The notes under the pieces were generated by a model. That model had not been told where the DNA came from. It made no database searches and saw only the letters and a program-made list of their open reading frames with translations. This document shows, one piece after another, positions 11,230 to 23,101 of a stretch of 64,000 nt of DNA. The stretch's first letter is position 1. Each line of letters opens with the position of its first letter. The position numbers were made by a program, and so were the translations under genes. The stretch is from Beroe forskalii (lineage: Eukaryota > Ctenophora > Nuda > Beroida > Beroidae): contig WFMF01000008.1 in NCBI GenBank assembly GCA_011033025.1, forward strand, positions 1,121,001-1,185,000, given 5' to 3'.

Positions 11230-13362
11230 GCCATTATTTGAGGCGATGTTTTACGGGACTTGTGTCAAATATGTGTCAAATGTGTGTCAAAAGTCCCATG
11301 GATGGGACGTGGCGATTTGAGGCGATATATGACCTGAAAACGTATTATTATGATGAGATAACATATTTTAGAGTTCCTGAGTGCCAAACCAACCGAGCCC
11401 AACCCTCGGCCACGCCCAAATCCCACGTCCCATAAATTCTCGAAAAGTGTGTCAAATCTGTGTCAAGCCACGGGACGTGGCGATTTGAGACCAGATATGC
11501 CTCCAAAACGTATTATTATGATGGGAAAACATATTTTAGAGTTCCTGAGTGCCAATCCAACCATTTCCAACTTTCGGCCACGCCCAAATTCCACGTCCCA
11601 TGAATGCGCGAAAAGTGTGTCAAATATGTGTCAAAAGTCCCATGGATGGGACGTGGCGATTTGAGGCGATATATGACCTGAAAACGTATTATTATGATGA
11701 GTTAACACATTTTAGAGTTCCTGAGTGCCAAACCAATCATCTCCAACATTCGGCCACGCCCAAATCCCACGTCCCATAAATGCGCGAAAAGTGTGTCAAA
11801 TCTGTGTCAAGCCATGGGACGTGGCGATTTGAGACCAGATATGCCTCCAAAACGTATTATTATGATGGGAAAACATATTTTAGAGTTCCTGAGTGCCAAT
11901 CCAACCATTTCCAACTTTCGGCCACGCCCAAATCCCACGTCCCATGAATGCGCGAAAAGTGTGTCAAATATGTGTCAAAAGTCCCATGGATGGGACGTGG
12001 CGATTTGAGATCAGATATGACTCCAAAACGTAATATTATGATGGGAAAACATATTTTAGAGTTCCTGAGTGCCAAACCAACCATTTCCAACTTTCGGCCA
12101 CGCCCAAATCCCACGTCCCATAAATGCGCGAAAAGTGTGTCAAATATGTGTAAAAAGTCCCATGGATGGGACGTGGCGATTTGAGATCAGATATGCCTCC
12201 AAAACGTAATATTATGATGGGAAAACATATTTTAGAGTTCCTGAGTGCCAAACCAACCATTTCCAACTTTCGGCCACGCCCAAATCCCACGTCCCATAAA
12301 TGCGCGAAAAGTGTGTCAAATATGTGTCAAAAGTCCCATGGATGGGACGTGGCGATTTGAGATCAGATATGCCTCCAAAACGTAATATTATGATGGGAAA
12401 ACATATTTTAGAGTTCCTGAGTGCCAATCCAACCATCTCCAACTTTCGGCCACGCCCAAATCCCACGTCCCATAAATGCCCGAAAAGTGTGTCAAATATG
12501 TGTCAAAAGTCCCATGGAGATGGGACGTGGCGATTTGAGGCGATTATGACCTGAAAACGTGTTATTATGATGAGATAACATATTTTAGAGTTCCTGAGTG
12601 CCAAACCAACCACCCGCAACCCTCGGCCACGCCCAAATCCCACGTCCCATCCATGGGACTTTTGACACATATATGTTTTTATTATGGAAAATATGTTTTT
12701 CCATAATAATTATAATACGTTTTGAAGGCATATCTAGTCTCATGTCACCACGTCCCATGGCTTGACACAGATTTGACACACTTTTCGAGCATTCATGGAA
12801 TTTAGGCGTGGCCGAGGGTTGGGCGTGGTTGGAACTCTAAAATATGTTTTCCCATCATAATAATACGTTTTAGAGGCATATTTGGTCTCAAATCGCCACG
12901 TCCCATCCATGGGACTTTTGACACATATTTGACACACTTTTCGCGCATTTAAGGGACGTGGGATTTGGGCGTGGCCGAAAGTTGGGGATGGTTGGTTTTG
13001 CACTCAGGAAGTCTAAAATATGTTTTCACATCATGATAATACGTTTTCAGGTCATATATTGCCTCAAATCGCCACGTCCCATCCATGGGACTTTTGACAC
13101 AGATTTGACACGCTTTTCGAGCATTCATGGAATTTGGGCGAGGCCGAGGGTTGGGCGTGGTTGGTTTGGCACTCAGGAACTCTATGTTTTCCCATAATTA
13201 TAATACGTTTTGTAGGCATATCTAGTCTCTGAATGTCGCCACGTCCCATGGCATGACACAGATTTGACACGCTTTTCGAGCATTCATGGAATTTGGGCGT
13301 GGCCGAGGGTTGGGCGTGGTTGGTTTGTTACTCAGGAACTCTAAAATATGTTAGCTCATCAT
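11230..13362. repeat. Satellite subfamily A, ~176-bp monomers with a central inversion
   Basis: About eight plus-oriented monomers run to 12650 and about four inverted ones follow from 12700; the switch is the AT-rich segment 12660-12720. Each monomer opens with ATGGGACGTGG-C-GATTTG and has CAAATCCCACGTCCCAT about 110 bp later, so it can form a stem on its own. It is homologous over its whole length to the satellite at 25-28 and 58-63 kb (shared AACATATTTTAGAGTT and CCACGCCCAAATCCC blocks). The many 60-90 aa ORFs on both strands are translations of the monomer. Confidence 0.93.
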
Positions 13363-13364
13363 AA

Positions 13365-13800
13365 TAATCAGAACATCTTTTACGAGACTTGTCACAAGCC
13401 GCGCACGCGCCGCGCCGCATATTTCAGCACTCCAAATGCGCGCGGCCGCGCGCGCGGAAATGTAACTTCCTCCCATACACAACATAGAATTTATGAAAAT
13501 TACACGGCATCGTTCACTCATTGAAAACAAATTTCAGTCTGCTATCCCTACCTCTGTCAGCTGTCAATGCATTGTTTTTTGAAAGCAGTTCAGTTATTTG
13601 TTTGTCATAGTTTCGATATCTGGAGTTGTTGATGATTCTCAAATCAAAATTTATTGTCGTGTTTAAAACTAAGGAGTCGCAAACTTGATATTTAAAAAAA
13701 ACCTGCTCGCGTGTACAATGATATTGATATGAATAAATGACTTTCAGCCTGACGTATGATGTTACTATTAAAATTTTTCGCAAAGTATGCTCTTTTTGCA
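13365..13800 (+). mobile_element. Terminal domain of the satellite-bearing repeat element (copy 1)
   Basis: The segment starts CAGAACATCTTTTACGAGAC, has a GCGC-rich core near 13400-13460 and ends near AAAATTTTTCGCAAAG. A second copy in the same orientation lies at 24485-24880, with CGCGCC core, TTACACGGCATCGTTCACTC and TTTCAGCCTGA preserved. It is followed by a decayed satellite monomer (13865-14175: TTTGAGGCGATAT, then GACTCCTAAACC). I infer it is the non-repetitive end of a foldback-like element; no transposase is visible. Confidence 0.7.
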
Positions 13801-13862
13801 GTAAAATGTTTTAATACAGTTCACCAAAATGTTGACTGCCTATTGACACAAATTTTAACACC

Positions 13863-14178
13863 AAGGGATTTGAGGCGATATATTATGACTCCTAAACCTT
13901 TAATAGTGGTCAGATTACAATTTCAAGTTTCTGAAGCCAAAACAAGCTGAAACATTCCCAACTATTGATCAAGCCCAAATCAAAATTCTTCTACGGATGC
14001 GTTCAGACGAACCAATTGTCAGAAAGATCAACCACCACAACTCGTGTTCTCTTCTCTTTGGAGAAACCTCACTCTTGACGACGCCTCAGGAATGCGAAAA
14101 ACTGCCACAATTTGTAACAAGCTATGAGACTTGGGATTTTAAGGCGAAATATCACTCAAAACACAATATTATGGAATA
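13863..14178 (+). repeat. Decayed satellite monomers next to the terminal domain
   Basis: Recognisable blocks in order: GATTTGAGGCGATATAT, ACTCCTAAACC, GTTTCTGAAGCC, AAAACAAGC, then CTATGAGACTTGGGATTTTAAG. They match the subfamily B monomer (25-28 kb) better than subfamily A, although they lie beside an A array. Confidence 0.7.
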
Positions 14179-14356
14179 GCAAATCAGCCCATCGCCAGAC
14201 AATTAGGCAGCAGATTTATGACAGTTCCATTTCCCAGGGACATTCTGGCTTAGTTCCGCCTTTTATAAGTACTCTCTGACCGGAATCTGCACAGCTCTCA
14301 AAGTAAGGAGGTATTATTTTGTTCGAGTCCTCATGAAGGTCGCATGTCATCAATAC

Positions 14357-14434
14357 CAAACGACCGGTTACCATTTCTCAATAAACCCGGTTACGGTTAC
14401 GGTGTCGGTTCGCTAAAAACACCGGTCGTTTCCT
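14357..14434. repeat. Imperfect hairpin AACGACCGGT ... ACCGGTCGTT
   Basis: Inverted arms of 10-11 bp enclose several GGTTACGGT-like copies. It may be a short palindromic element; no target duplication was identified. Confidence 0.5.
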
Positions 14435-16900
14435 AGTCATCAATGTCCAAGGTCACGCTTCTAAATTAATGCTCATTTTATGGCAATTATGAATATTATG
14501 ATTCTCAGTTCCAACTGTCACCTTCGTTGTAAAGAGCACACCTTTCGAGGACTAAATGACCCTCTTACAAGTTGAATATTATTATTGGCCTTCGTAGGAT
14601 GTTACCCTACCCTCGCGCGCGGCGCAACGTTCCACATTTGGACGTCACTTTTCAACCTCGCCATCCAGTCAGAAGAAATAGACGGGGCAACGTCCGTCGA
14701 TATTGGCCTTGATTTTGACTACTAGCTAGTCCTATTACTGCTGTTAAATCGGATCAGAAATTCGGAATTTTGATTTTACATTGTAATTCATTTCACATGT
14801 TATAAGCGCAAGACAAGATAGATTTTGCAGACCTAGAAAAGAACGGGAGCATGAGGTGATTTCTCAATTCAACATTTGATGACATGTTTGGGGATGTTTT
14901 CCTGTCAATGGAGCGATGCTGCACGTACGTGTGATCATTAGGAATGTGATATTGATAATTTAATATTTTTGTTTCGTCCATAAATTAAGAGGCAAGCCCT
15001 ATTACGAGAGTTTTCAATCCATCCATATATGCGGAACCTCAAATATGAATATGTTTTGAATTACCTTGCAATTTATGAAGACGGTTCGTCAACTCGATGC
15101 ATTTTAAAAGGGACGTGATGTCATTGTATAATTCAGCCAAATTCGTACAAATCACACCTAGCCACCTAATCATATCATTATATCATATCCCCAGCCGTGA
15201 CACAGGCGGTATGACGTCATCAATTAACCGTTATAAACCATGGTAACGACGTCACAGCCTGACATTAAACTTGGCACGTGCCACTTGTTGTAGCCACGTG
15301 CTCTGGGCTGTATCCCATTTGTCGGTTTACTACGCCAGGATCGCGTGAAATATATCGACCAGCTCCTTGCAGCAGCTGAGAGAATATTGTCATGATCACT
15401 ATACGATCACTCTCTCCCACTCCCCACTCTTTCTGTCAATGTATTAACCCACCGCATGCCTGAACTCGACCAATCAAAGCAGAGTATCGTGCATATCCTG
15501 CGCGCTCATTGGTTAAACCCCGACCTCTCCCCTCGGAGGAAGTCTTTGGGGTATATCAGCTAATAAAAAGGGTCTTATTTCTACTTTTAGTACAGTCTGA
15601 CATAAATATTAAATACGGTTTAATATCGGTAGCTGCAGGAGATATATTATTGACTTCCATATATTATATGGTTCAAATGTTTCCGATATTGCATCTTTTT
15701 TCTTGCGATCACTAGATAGATCTCTCGCAATTCACAATAAGACAATAGGGCACGCAGTGTACCGTACATGTCGATATAAGATAGTTGGAGGTTTCATACC
15801 TGGGAATGATTCTGAAAGTAACTTCAAAATAGTTCTCAAAATATGTCGCGACACCAACAAGCTCCAACAGCTTGTGTCCTACAAGGGGCGCGTAGCCAGG
15901 CGCCGAGTCATATTCAGAAACCGTTGAATGTTTTATTTTGTTTGGTTCCCCGCTCTAATCTTAACAAAATTTCCACAATCTCTGTTCGAAACGGAGAGGC
16001 AGCCGCCTGTGTCGCCTTCCCCCTGGCTACGCCTCGTGTTGTGTCCTCCTTATTGTGATTTGATATATTTCAAAGGAGACTTGTAGTATTTTATTCACGA
16101 TTTCGTAGACTTAGAGTGGTGATATAACACGGTGAGTAATATCAAGGGCAAGCTTCGAAGCTACGTGTGAATGTCACATGACGAAGAGGTAGGGGAGGTT
16201 GCAGTTTTACGTAATTTAAACGTACCCACGCTCATACACGCGTTAAATATGGTATTATAGCACTTATAGTTGCCCAATTACTGGTTGCGTAACCCTCTAA
16301 CGCCAGTCGGTAGCCTGGATATCATGATTTACAAAAATAAGCCTTTTACTGCTTAAGTATTACATTATATTCCTCTCTTTCAGAGATTGTTAGCCCAGAG
16401 CACTTTATTAGGCCTTGACTAAATTATTAGTTCCACCTACATGGATCTCTTCTTCATGGCACTATTCTGAAATAGTAAAATAACTCTATAAGCATGATTT
16501 AGGTATGTATTTATCTCTTTTTGCTTCTCCCCATTTACCACTTATTAAACTACTGGGACATGGATGATCTTATTTCAACACTTCTGCACCGTAGAATATA
16601 GATAAAAATATTATCAGTAACACTGGTGTCGCGAAAATGGGAATCATATTATTATGTACGTGTGTGGATTATAAACTTTTAATCAGTATCACGTACGTAC
16701 AAATGGCGGTCGTGCAGAAATTTCAGAAGGCGTTCTAAGAACTCGCGACATCTGCTATAATCATAGAATTATAATCAAATAATTATAATCGCCTTGATTA
16801 AACCTTTTTGCATCGGAGGAATCTTCATGAATAAAAATTGTCCTTCTCTAGCGTCCGGACGATAATATAACCTTTTGTGCTATAATAATCCTAATTATTT
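14435..16900. other. Long spacer without supported genes
   Basis: ORFs at 14793-14981, 15509-15715, 15703-15927 and 15843-16058 show no recognised domain, and no splice-consistent chain of exons was found. Two CACGTG motifs occur at about 15275 and 15295, which is weak evidence on its own. Confidence 0.4.
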
Positions 16901-16934
16901 GCTACCTTTTTCCTTCTCCGTTATGAGATGTTTT

Positions 16935-17275
16935 AGGCATACCGTATTCAAGGTATGATTGCCTACGCATGAAGGCACATTCACGCCATGATTGCCTACG
17001 CATGAAGGCACATTCAAGGCATGATTGCCTACGCATGAAGGCACATTCAAGGCATGATTGCCTATGCATGAAGGCACATTCAAGGCATGATTGCCTACGC
17101 ATGAAGGCACATTCAATGCACGATTGCCTACCTATTAAGGCACATTCAAAGCATGATTGCCTACCTATGAAGGCACATTCAAGGCATGATTGCCTACGCA
17201 TGAAGGCACATTCATGGCATGATTGCCTGCGCATGAAGGCACATTCAAGGCATGATTGCCTACTTGTGAACTGTG
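16935..17275. repeat. 33-bp minisatellite, open on both strands
   Basis: About ten copies of a 33-bp unit (ATGAAGGCACATTCAAGGCA, then TGATTGCCTACGC). Because 33 is a multiple of three, it encodes an 11-residue repeat in one plus frame (Met-Lys-Ala-His-Ser-Arg-His-Asp-Cys-Leu-Arg) and Cys-rich repeats in two minus frames. Treated as non-coding because no gene structure surrounds it. Confidence 0.9.
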
Positions 17276-17289
17276 AAGTGCCTCTTAAT

Positions 17290-18240
17290 TGAGCCGGGTG
17301 TGAGGATTGAGATTATTTCTTGATTCACATATTTGGTAGCTAGTAAATCCATGACAACAACATAGTTCATATGAGACACGATGCCAATATTTGATTGGAG
17401 AGGTTACATATATTGAGGCTCGGTTCATTGATCACGACATAACGCCAAGCAATCAACAAATCACGTTACATCTCTAAATACATAACATCTACAGGTTATA
17501 TTTCATCAGATTGGCTTTATTTATTTAGGTAAGTATATGTGTGATTGTGCCAGCAATCTTAATCGCGAAAGTATATAATCAGCTTGATATATAAATGGTA
17601 TTCATAAAATTTGTACGCATTCGAAAACCGGACAGTTCATCGTATTCGATTCATCGTTCTAAACCCTGATAGTGACACATTTGACGCGGTAACGCCCGAC
17701 CACATGTATATTTAATAATACAACAACATAAAATGGTGCTGAATTTAGACGGTAGCAGTGCAACACGACATTACACAACCAGTTAACGATATTATGCTAT
17801 CCTTGAGTTTTAAGTTTAACGACGATCTTGGAGGGGTCTAGAATGTCCAAAATTTTGCGGACATTCTTTTATATTTATGGATGGCCCCCAAATAAAAGTA
17901 CTCTTATCAGGCATGAATGAGAACGCAGTTGTTGACACCTTGATAGGAGTAACCCTCTTCGGTATCTGCTTCCTCGGGTAAATTAACTTCGTCATTTTTA
18001 TTGATAAACTCGACGAATTTGAATTGTGCCGGCTTTGTAACGTCACCCAAAAATCTTTGATCTGAACAGTATTAACTGAAAAAAGCCTACAATCTCCGAA
18101 CATTCACTTTAGATTTCATGAACTGGAAGTTTTGAGTCTGCAGGTGTTCCATTACTGCCCCAGGTTACTGCTAAGTTTTTGGTCACATAACCAGAAGTCT
18201 GACCGTACATATTTACATGATGTAATTTGACTTATTTCTA
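17290..18240. other. Spacer upstream of the GPCR exons
   Basis: The first exon of the receptor (N-terminus and start of TM1, ending in phase 2) should be in or beyond this interval. A GTAAGT preceded by a phase-2 open segment ends at about 17527, but that segment is not hydrophobic enough to be called TM1. Confidence 0.35.
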
Positions 18241-18246
18241 TTTCAG

Positions 18247-21200
18247 CACTCTCGGTAACATATGGATGTTCAGCAACATAGCCAGAAGGGACGGGGATAA
18301 GATTCTTCAACAGGTGTTTTAAACTCTACTTATTAGAATCAAATTTGAGGTTGCTTATTGAAAAACGTACAAATTAAAAGATATTGTCATTCATTATTTT
18401 GACTTTGAGTTATTGTATTTGTTTTCTCGTCAAAAGCTGCCAATCACTAGACACGCTCCACTAACACCACACTTCCCTGACACCACATCCCCTGACACCA
18501 CATCCCCTGACACCACATCCCCTGACACCACATCCCCTAACACCACCCCCTGACACCGCTCTCCCCTGACACAACCCCCTCACTTGACACCACTCTCCCC
18601 TAACACCACACTTCCCTGACACCACAGCCCCCTGACACCACATCCCCGGACACCACCCTCCCTTAACAACACCCCCTGACACCACACACCCCTGACACCA
18701 CACTCGCTTGACATCACACCCCTGACACCACACTCCCTGACACCACACTCCTTGACACCACATACCGGACACCACCCTCCCTTAACACCACCCCCTGACA
18801 CCACATCCCCTGACACCACCCCTGACACCACCCTCCCTTGACACCGCTCTCCCCTGACACCACACTCCCTGACATCACCCTCACTTGACACCACCCCCTG
18901 ACACCACACTCCCCTGACACCACCCTCACTTGACAACACTCTCCCTTGACACCACTCTCCCCTGACACCGACCCCCTGACCAGTACCTTCTACCCCCTTA
19001 TTCACACTCTGCTGACACCACAATCACATGATTTACGAAAGCTTTTGATTTTAAACTTCGTATCTTACTGTATAAAGAGTTGACACCACACTCCCCTGAG
19101 GTGTCGCCACCCTCTGAGATCGGTGTCTGAAATTTCCACAAAATCACAATTTGTACGCGTGTGACACTGATTTAACAGTATATTCACCTACGTACATGGC
19201 GCCCCTGACACCGCTCTCAGAAGACACCTCATTCTCGAGGTGGCGACACCTCCCTTGAAAGTACCTTCTCATCCTTATTCACACTCAGCTGACGACGATA
19301 ATCACATGATTCACGAAAGCTTTGATTTTAAACTTCGTATCAACGTTTTCATCTTTCCAACAGGTGTTACTAACGCAGCTCTGCATTACAGATCTGATAA
19401 CGTGTATCTTCACATCGCCTTTTTCTGGTAATTGTAAGCTATTTTATTATGATTACATCACCTTTTTTGGTAATTTTAAGCTATTTCATCATGATAATAT
19501 CACCTTTTTTGGTAACTGTAAGCTATTTTATCACAATAACATCACCTTTTTGGGCATGTAATAAGCCTTGTCGTGGGGGGGGGGGGGGGATGGGGGCGTC
19601 TTACTATACCCATAATTCGGGAATTTCTCAAAACTTTCTGAAACATCAGGAGCAATTTCTGAAACCATGATGATTTTTATTCTAACCTACGAAACACAGA
19701 AAAAGGTTGCAGTGATTCGATCAACTCATGTCTCTGTGTTTTTGAATAATTTGACATCCCCAGCCTACGTGCTAGTGTCAGGCAGAGACAAGCCGAACCT
19801 GGGCCTGCCCGCCGAGAACACCCTAGGCTTCCTGTGCAACCTCATGCCCATCATGTCTCTCTACCTCATCCTGTTCGTTTGTGTTGCACGGCTGGTCGGC
19901 ATAGTTCTGCCCCTACGATACAAGAACCTTGTTACCTATCGTGTGAGTAGATAATTTGTTATTTATTTTTTAACTTCATGTAACATTATTTCATAGAATC
20001 AAATTTATACAATGAAATTCAAATTACACGTTCTTCCAGTTAGTCTTCCAGTTTGTCTTTCAAGTCAGACTGCCTTGACTCTACGAGACCTAAAGGTTGT
20101 TCCCATACAGGCTAGAAAAAAAGCGGGCATACTATTATAGAGTCCAGTAATTTTCTGTTTAACTGTCCAGACCCTATGTAGACTTTTAATTTTAAAGGGA
20201 CTGCGGCACATTAATATTGTCAGTGCGCGGCTGACAAGTGACGGCCATCAAATATAGCAAATGAACTTTCTGTCTTAATTTTCAAATTTCACTAAACGGT
20301 TTTGCTGGTTCATAGGGGAGGGACTGCCGAAATCGAAGTTCGACATTCCAGTCACTCAGAGCACATTATATGTTTCCTACTGCGTGGATTGAAGTGAAAA
20401 TAGGCAAAAAAAACTGGAAGAACACTGGCTTAATAAAGGCCAACATAGTATTCAGAGTATGCATGCAATCTTTGAAATGTTTAAATCATGGCATTCTTTC
20501 AGAGGTTGAGATTACTGAGTTTGGGTGCATGGACGTTTGGTTCTCTTTATTCAGCCTTTCCCTTCTACTTCTCAAGAAACTACTTCTATCACAGGTCAAT
20601 AGTAGACAACTATTCAGGTTATAGGTACCTAAATATAACTCTTCAGACGATCCAAGTTATATGTGTAACTATTTATTTTTATATATAGTACTCTGACAGC
20701 GTTATTACATTTCCTAATACCTTAAAACTCTCAAAAACGTCCGCTGGTTCTTCTAGAAGCTCAGAAGGTAATATAGCATTCTGTTTTCAGAGACACGGCA
20801 TCCCTAACATTTTCCACATCGCATGACTTCCTAGGCCTCAGCAGTAACTACAAAAAGGTGGGTGACATTCCAAAAAAGCCGTGAAGTACAGTGCACTTCA
20901 GAAAATTCCAGTTATAATTCCAGTCAAGATAGATAGATTCATCCGTAGATAGAATCAGGTCGAAACACTATTCAAAGTTTTCGGAACACTTGTCAATCCC
21001 TTGACTCGGAACTATCCCAACAACACACATTGAATCGACGTTTCAGGTCCTGACGGCGATCCCGATAATATCTATTGACATACCTCTCTTCCTGGTTGTG
21101 TCTTTCCTCTCCGTTATATTACACAACTTACGGACTAAAGGTTAGGAGCTGAACACTAAGGATACCCACATCAAGAGGAGAAGGGTATTTGGCCAAACTC

Positions 21201-22950
21201 AGATAGTCAGATGTCCTAGTCAAGAGGGGAGGTGTATTTGGCCAAACTCAGCCAAAAATTAATTACGTAATTATATATGAACGATTTCATATCAACTAAA
21301 CTCACCCAGGAATGAAGAGGTCGTATAGCCGTAGGGAAGCTTCCCATACCACGCTGTGCATAGCTGCGCTCTTCACCATCTGCTACACGCCCAGCGGCGT
21401 GCTGAGGTGCCTCTTCTTCTTGGAGCACACCGGTGAGAGTCATGTGACCTATTAGTGAGGGAGTGAGTTATGTGACCTAGTATGTGAGGGAGGTGAGAGT
21501 TATGTGACCTAGTGGGTGAGGGAAGGGGTAATGTGACCGAGTGAGGGACGTACGGAGGTGATTGAGAAATTATCACGGGAAGGTCATGAAGTTTTGTTCA
21601 TGTTACATATTTTGGATTAATTAATTCATTGATAATTCATTGATAATTCGGAAAGTGATGTTTGATAAGCACTGATAAATCATGGGCTACAAGAGCTGAT
21701 TATGAGACATCATGATCATTGAGATTTTCCAGCTTTTACGGAACATTTCCTTGTGTTTGAACTAATTCTCGCAGGAATACTACCAATATCAGTCTTTCCC
21801 CGTGGGGAGACTCAGCAAACGGTGTTCCTCTACATTTTCTTCCTGATAAATACCTACACTGTGACTGTCAACAGTTTTGCTAATCCCGTGCTCTACTACA
21901 TGCGACAATACAGGTGAGTAAAGATGAACAGGTGACTAAAGATAAACTACAGGTGATAGAGATGAAAGGCCCCTAAAATACAGGTGATAGTAAAGATAAA
22001 ATACAAGAATAAAATACAGGTGATTATACAGGTGATGATACATAAAATTTAAACTTTTTCTCAGATGGTGTTTACGTAAACAATAGCCCAAAGGTTGGAT
22101 TTACGCTTCTTCACTTTACGATTGGGTGTCACCTAATATTTGACCTTTTTTAACGGAATTTAATTTAGTGCTTGATTTGGTGCGTCCAATTTAACTTGAG
22201 CAGGAGACTTGTAAGTTACCCAAAATCTTCCAGTTTAGCGGCAAAATCATAATTCAATTACGTCAATCGCCCATCGCCATTATCCAATGCCCAAGGAAAT
22301 CATTGACTATTCGAAAAAGAAGTTAATGGCTGGTGATATCCATTAAGTTGAAGGGAACTACATAACTAATGAAATCCACAATCCACATACTAACCTCATA
22401 CATCAATCATTGGAATTAATTTGAGGAGCTCTGGGGCAGCGATCAATCACTATTTAACCAACAAACTTCATCCATTATAGAGCTTACAAGCTTTTCAGCT
22501 ATGCAATGATGCTAAGTTCAAGTACATTGAAGCACAGTATACGCCTCTGCCCTCTAGATGTTACGAGTATATGGAAAAGCATGTAATTTCATATCAACCT
22601 ATCCAATGGAATGAACAGGAAATACTCACAATTTTATGATGGCAACGTAAAGCAACGTGAGAACTACTTTCCTAAAATTGAGATAATCAATGTGGACTTA
22701 AAATTAAAATTTATCTTATGAAAGGATCTTCGCTAAATCTTCACATTAACAACCCCCTTGCAGGCGAGGAGTGAGCATGAGTAAGATGTACGACGCGCAC
22801 AAGGTGGAGGGTGACGGACACACTTCCTACTCCCTCAGCAGCAACCTGCGCTGCAGCAACGTCCACATGACCAAACAGATGGTCGTTTCGTTGCGGGATG
22901 TTACGGAGGAAGACAAGCAGTTGCAGCAAAACCGTCTTACCGTGTACTGA
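18247..22950 (+). CDS. Rhodopsin-class G-protein-coupled receptor, at least nine exons, 5' exon missing
   Basis: Exons 18247-18313 (end of TM1, LGNIWMF), 19364-19427 (TM2, LCITDLI), 19764-19942 (TM3 and ICL2), 20503-20594 (TM4), 20791-20857 (ECL2), 21047-21140 (TM5), 21310-21432 (TM6, ICYTPSG), 21775-21913 (TM7, NPVLYY) and 22764-22950 (C-tail, stop TGA). Phases 0,1,0,2,0,1,1,2 match at every junction and give 336 codons plus stop, lacking only the extracellular N-terminus and most of TM1. The order of seven segments, the TM2 Asp, the LPLRYKNL ICL2 motif and NPxxY define class A. The DRY triplet is ARL (in CVARLVGI). TM3 keeps a Cys (GFLCNL) but the ECL2 exon has none, so the usual TM3-ECL2 disulfide seems absent. 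Ligand unknown. Confidence 0.85.
18461..19022. repeat. 13-15 bp minisatellite (CCCTGACACCACA) in GPCR intron
   Basis: About 38 degenerate copies lie in the intron between the TM1 and TM2 exons. Related units reappear at 19081-19100 and 19201-19250. A flanking block (AGTACCTTCT ... TTTTAAACTTCGTATC) is duplicated at 18981-19063 and 19260-19340, showing that the array and its edge were copied toward the TM2 exon. Confidence 0.93.
19419..19560 (+). repeat. 42-bp tandem duplication spanning the TM2-exon donor site
   Basis: The junction of exon end CCTTTTTCTG with donor GTAA at 19428 is repeated at 19470 and 19512 (CCTTTTTTG then GTAA), exactly 42 bp apart each time, followed by a fourth unit that has lost the GTAA. 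All copies stay in frame with no stop. Confidence 0.88.
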
Positions 22951-23101
22951 AGACAAGCAACACCGTCTTACCGTGTACTGAAGAAAAGCAAAACCGTCTT
23001 AACGTGTACTGAAGACTAGCAACAATGCCTTAACGTGTACTGAAGACAAGTAACGTCTACTGAAGACTAGCAAAAACCGCCCTAACGTGTACTGAAGACA
23101 T
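22951..23101 (+). repeat. 31-bp repeat of the GPCR coding end
   Basis: After the stop codon the last coding segment (AAACCGTCTTACCGTGTACTGA) is repeated about five times as 31-bp units (one shortened to 20 bp), each ending in ACTGA. It lies in the presumed 3' UTR. Confidence 0.88.

Noticed and set aside
11238..13270. Many 60-90 codon ORFs on both strands
   Set aside because: They are translations of the satellite monomer, appear in every unit and orientation, and show no codon-level conservation beyond the DNA repeat.
17480..17527. First GPCR exon ending at the GTAAGT near 17528
   Set aside because: Phase fits, but the encoded segment is not a convincing TM1 and no start codon context could be tied to it.
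18461..19023. Gly/Val/Cys/Trp-Gln repeat proteins on the minus strand
   Set aside because: Pure translation of the CCCTGACACCACA minisatellite, which lies in a GPCR intron on the other strand.
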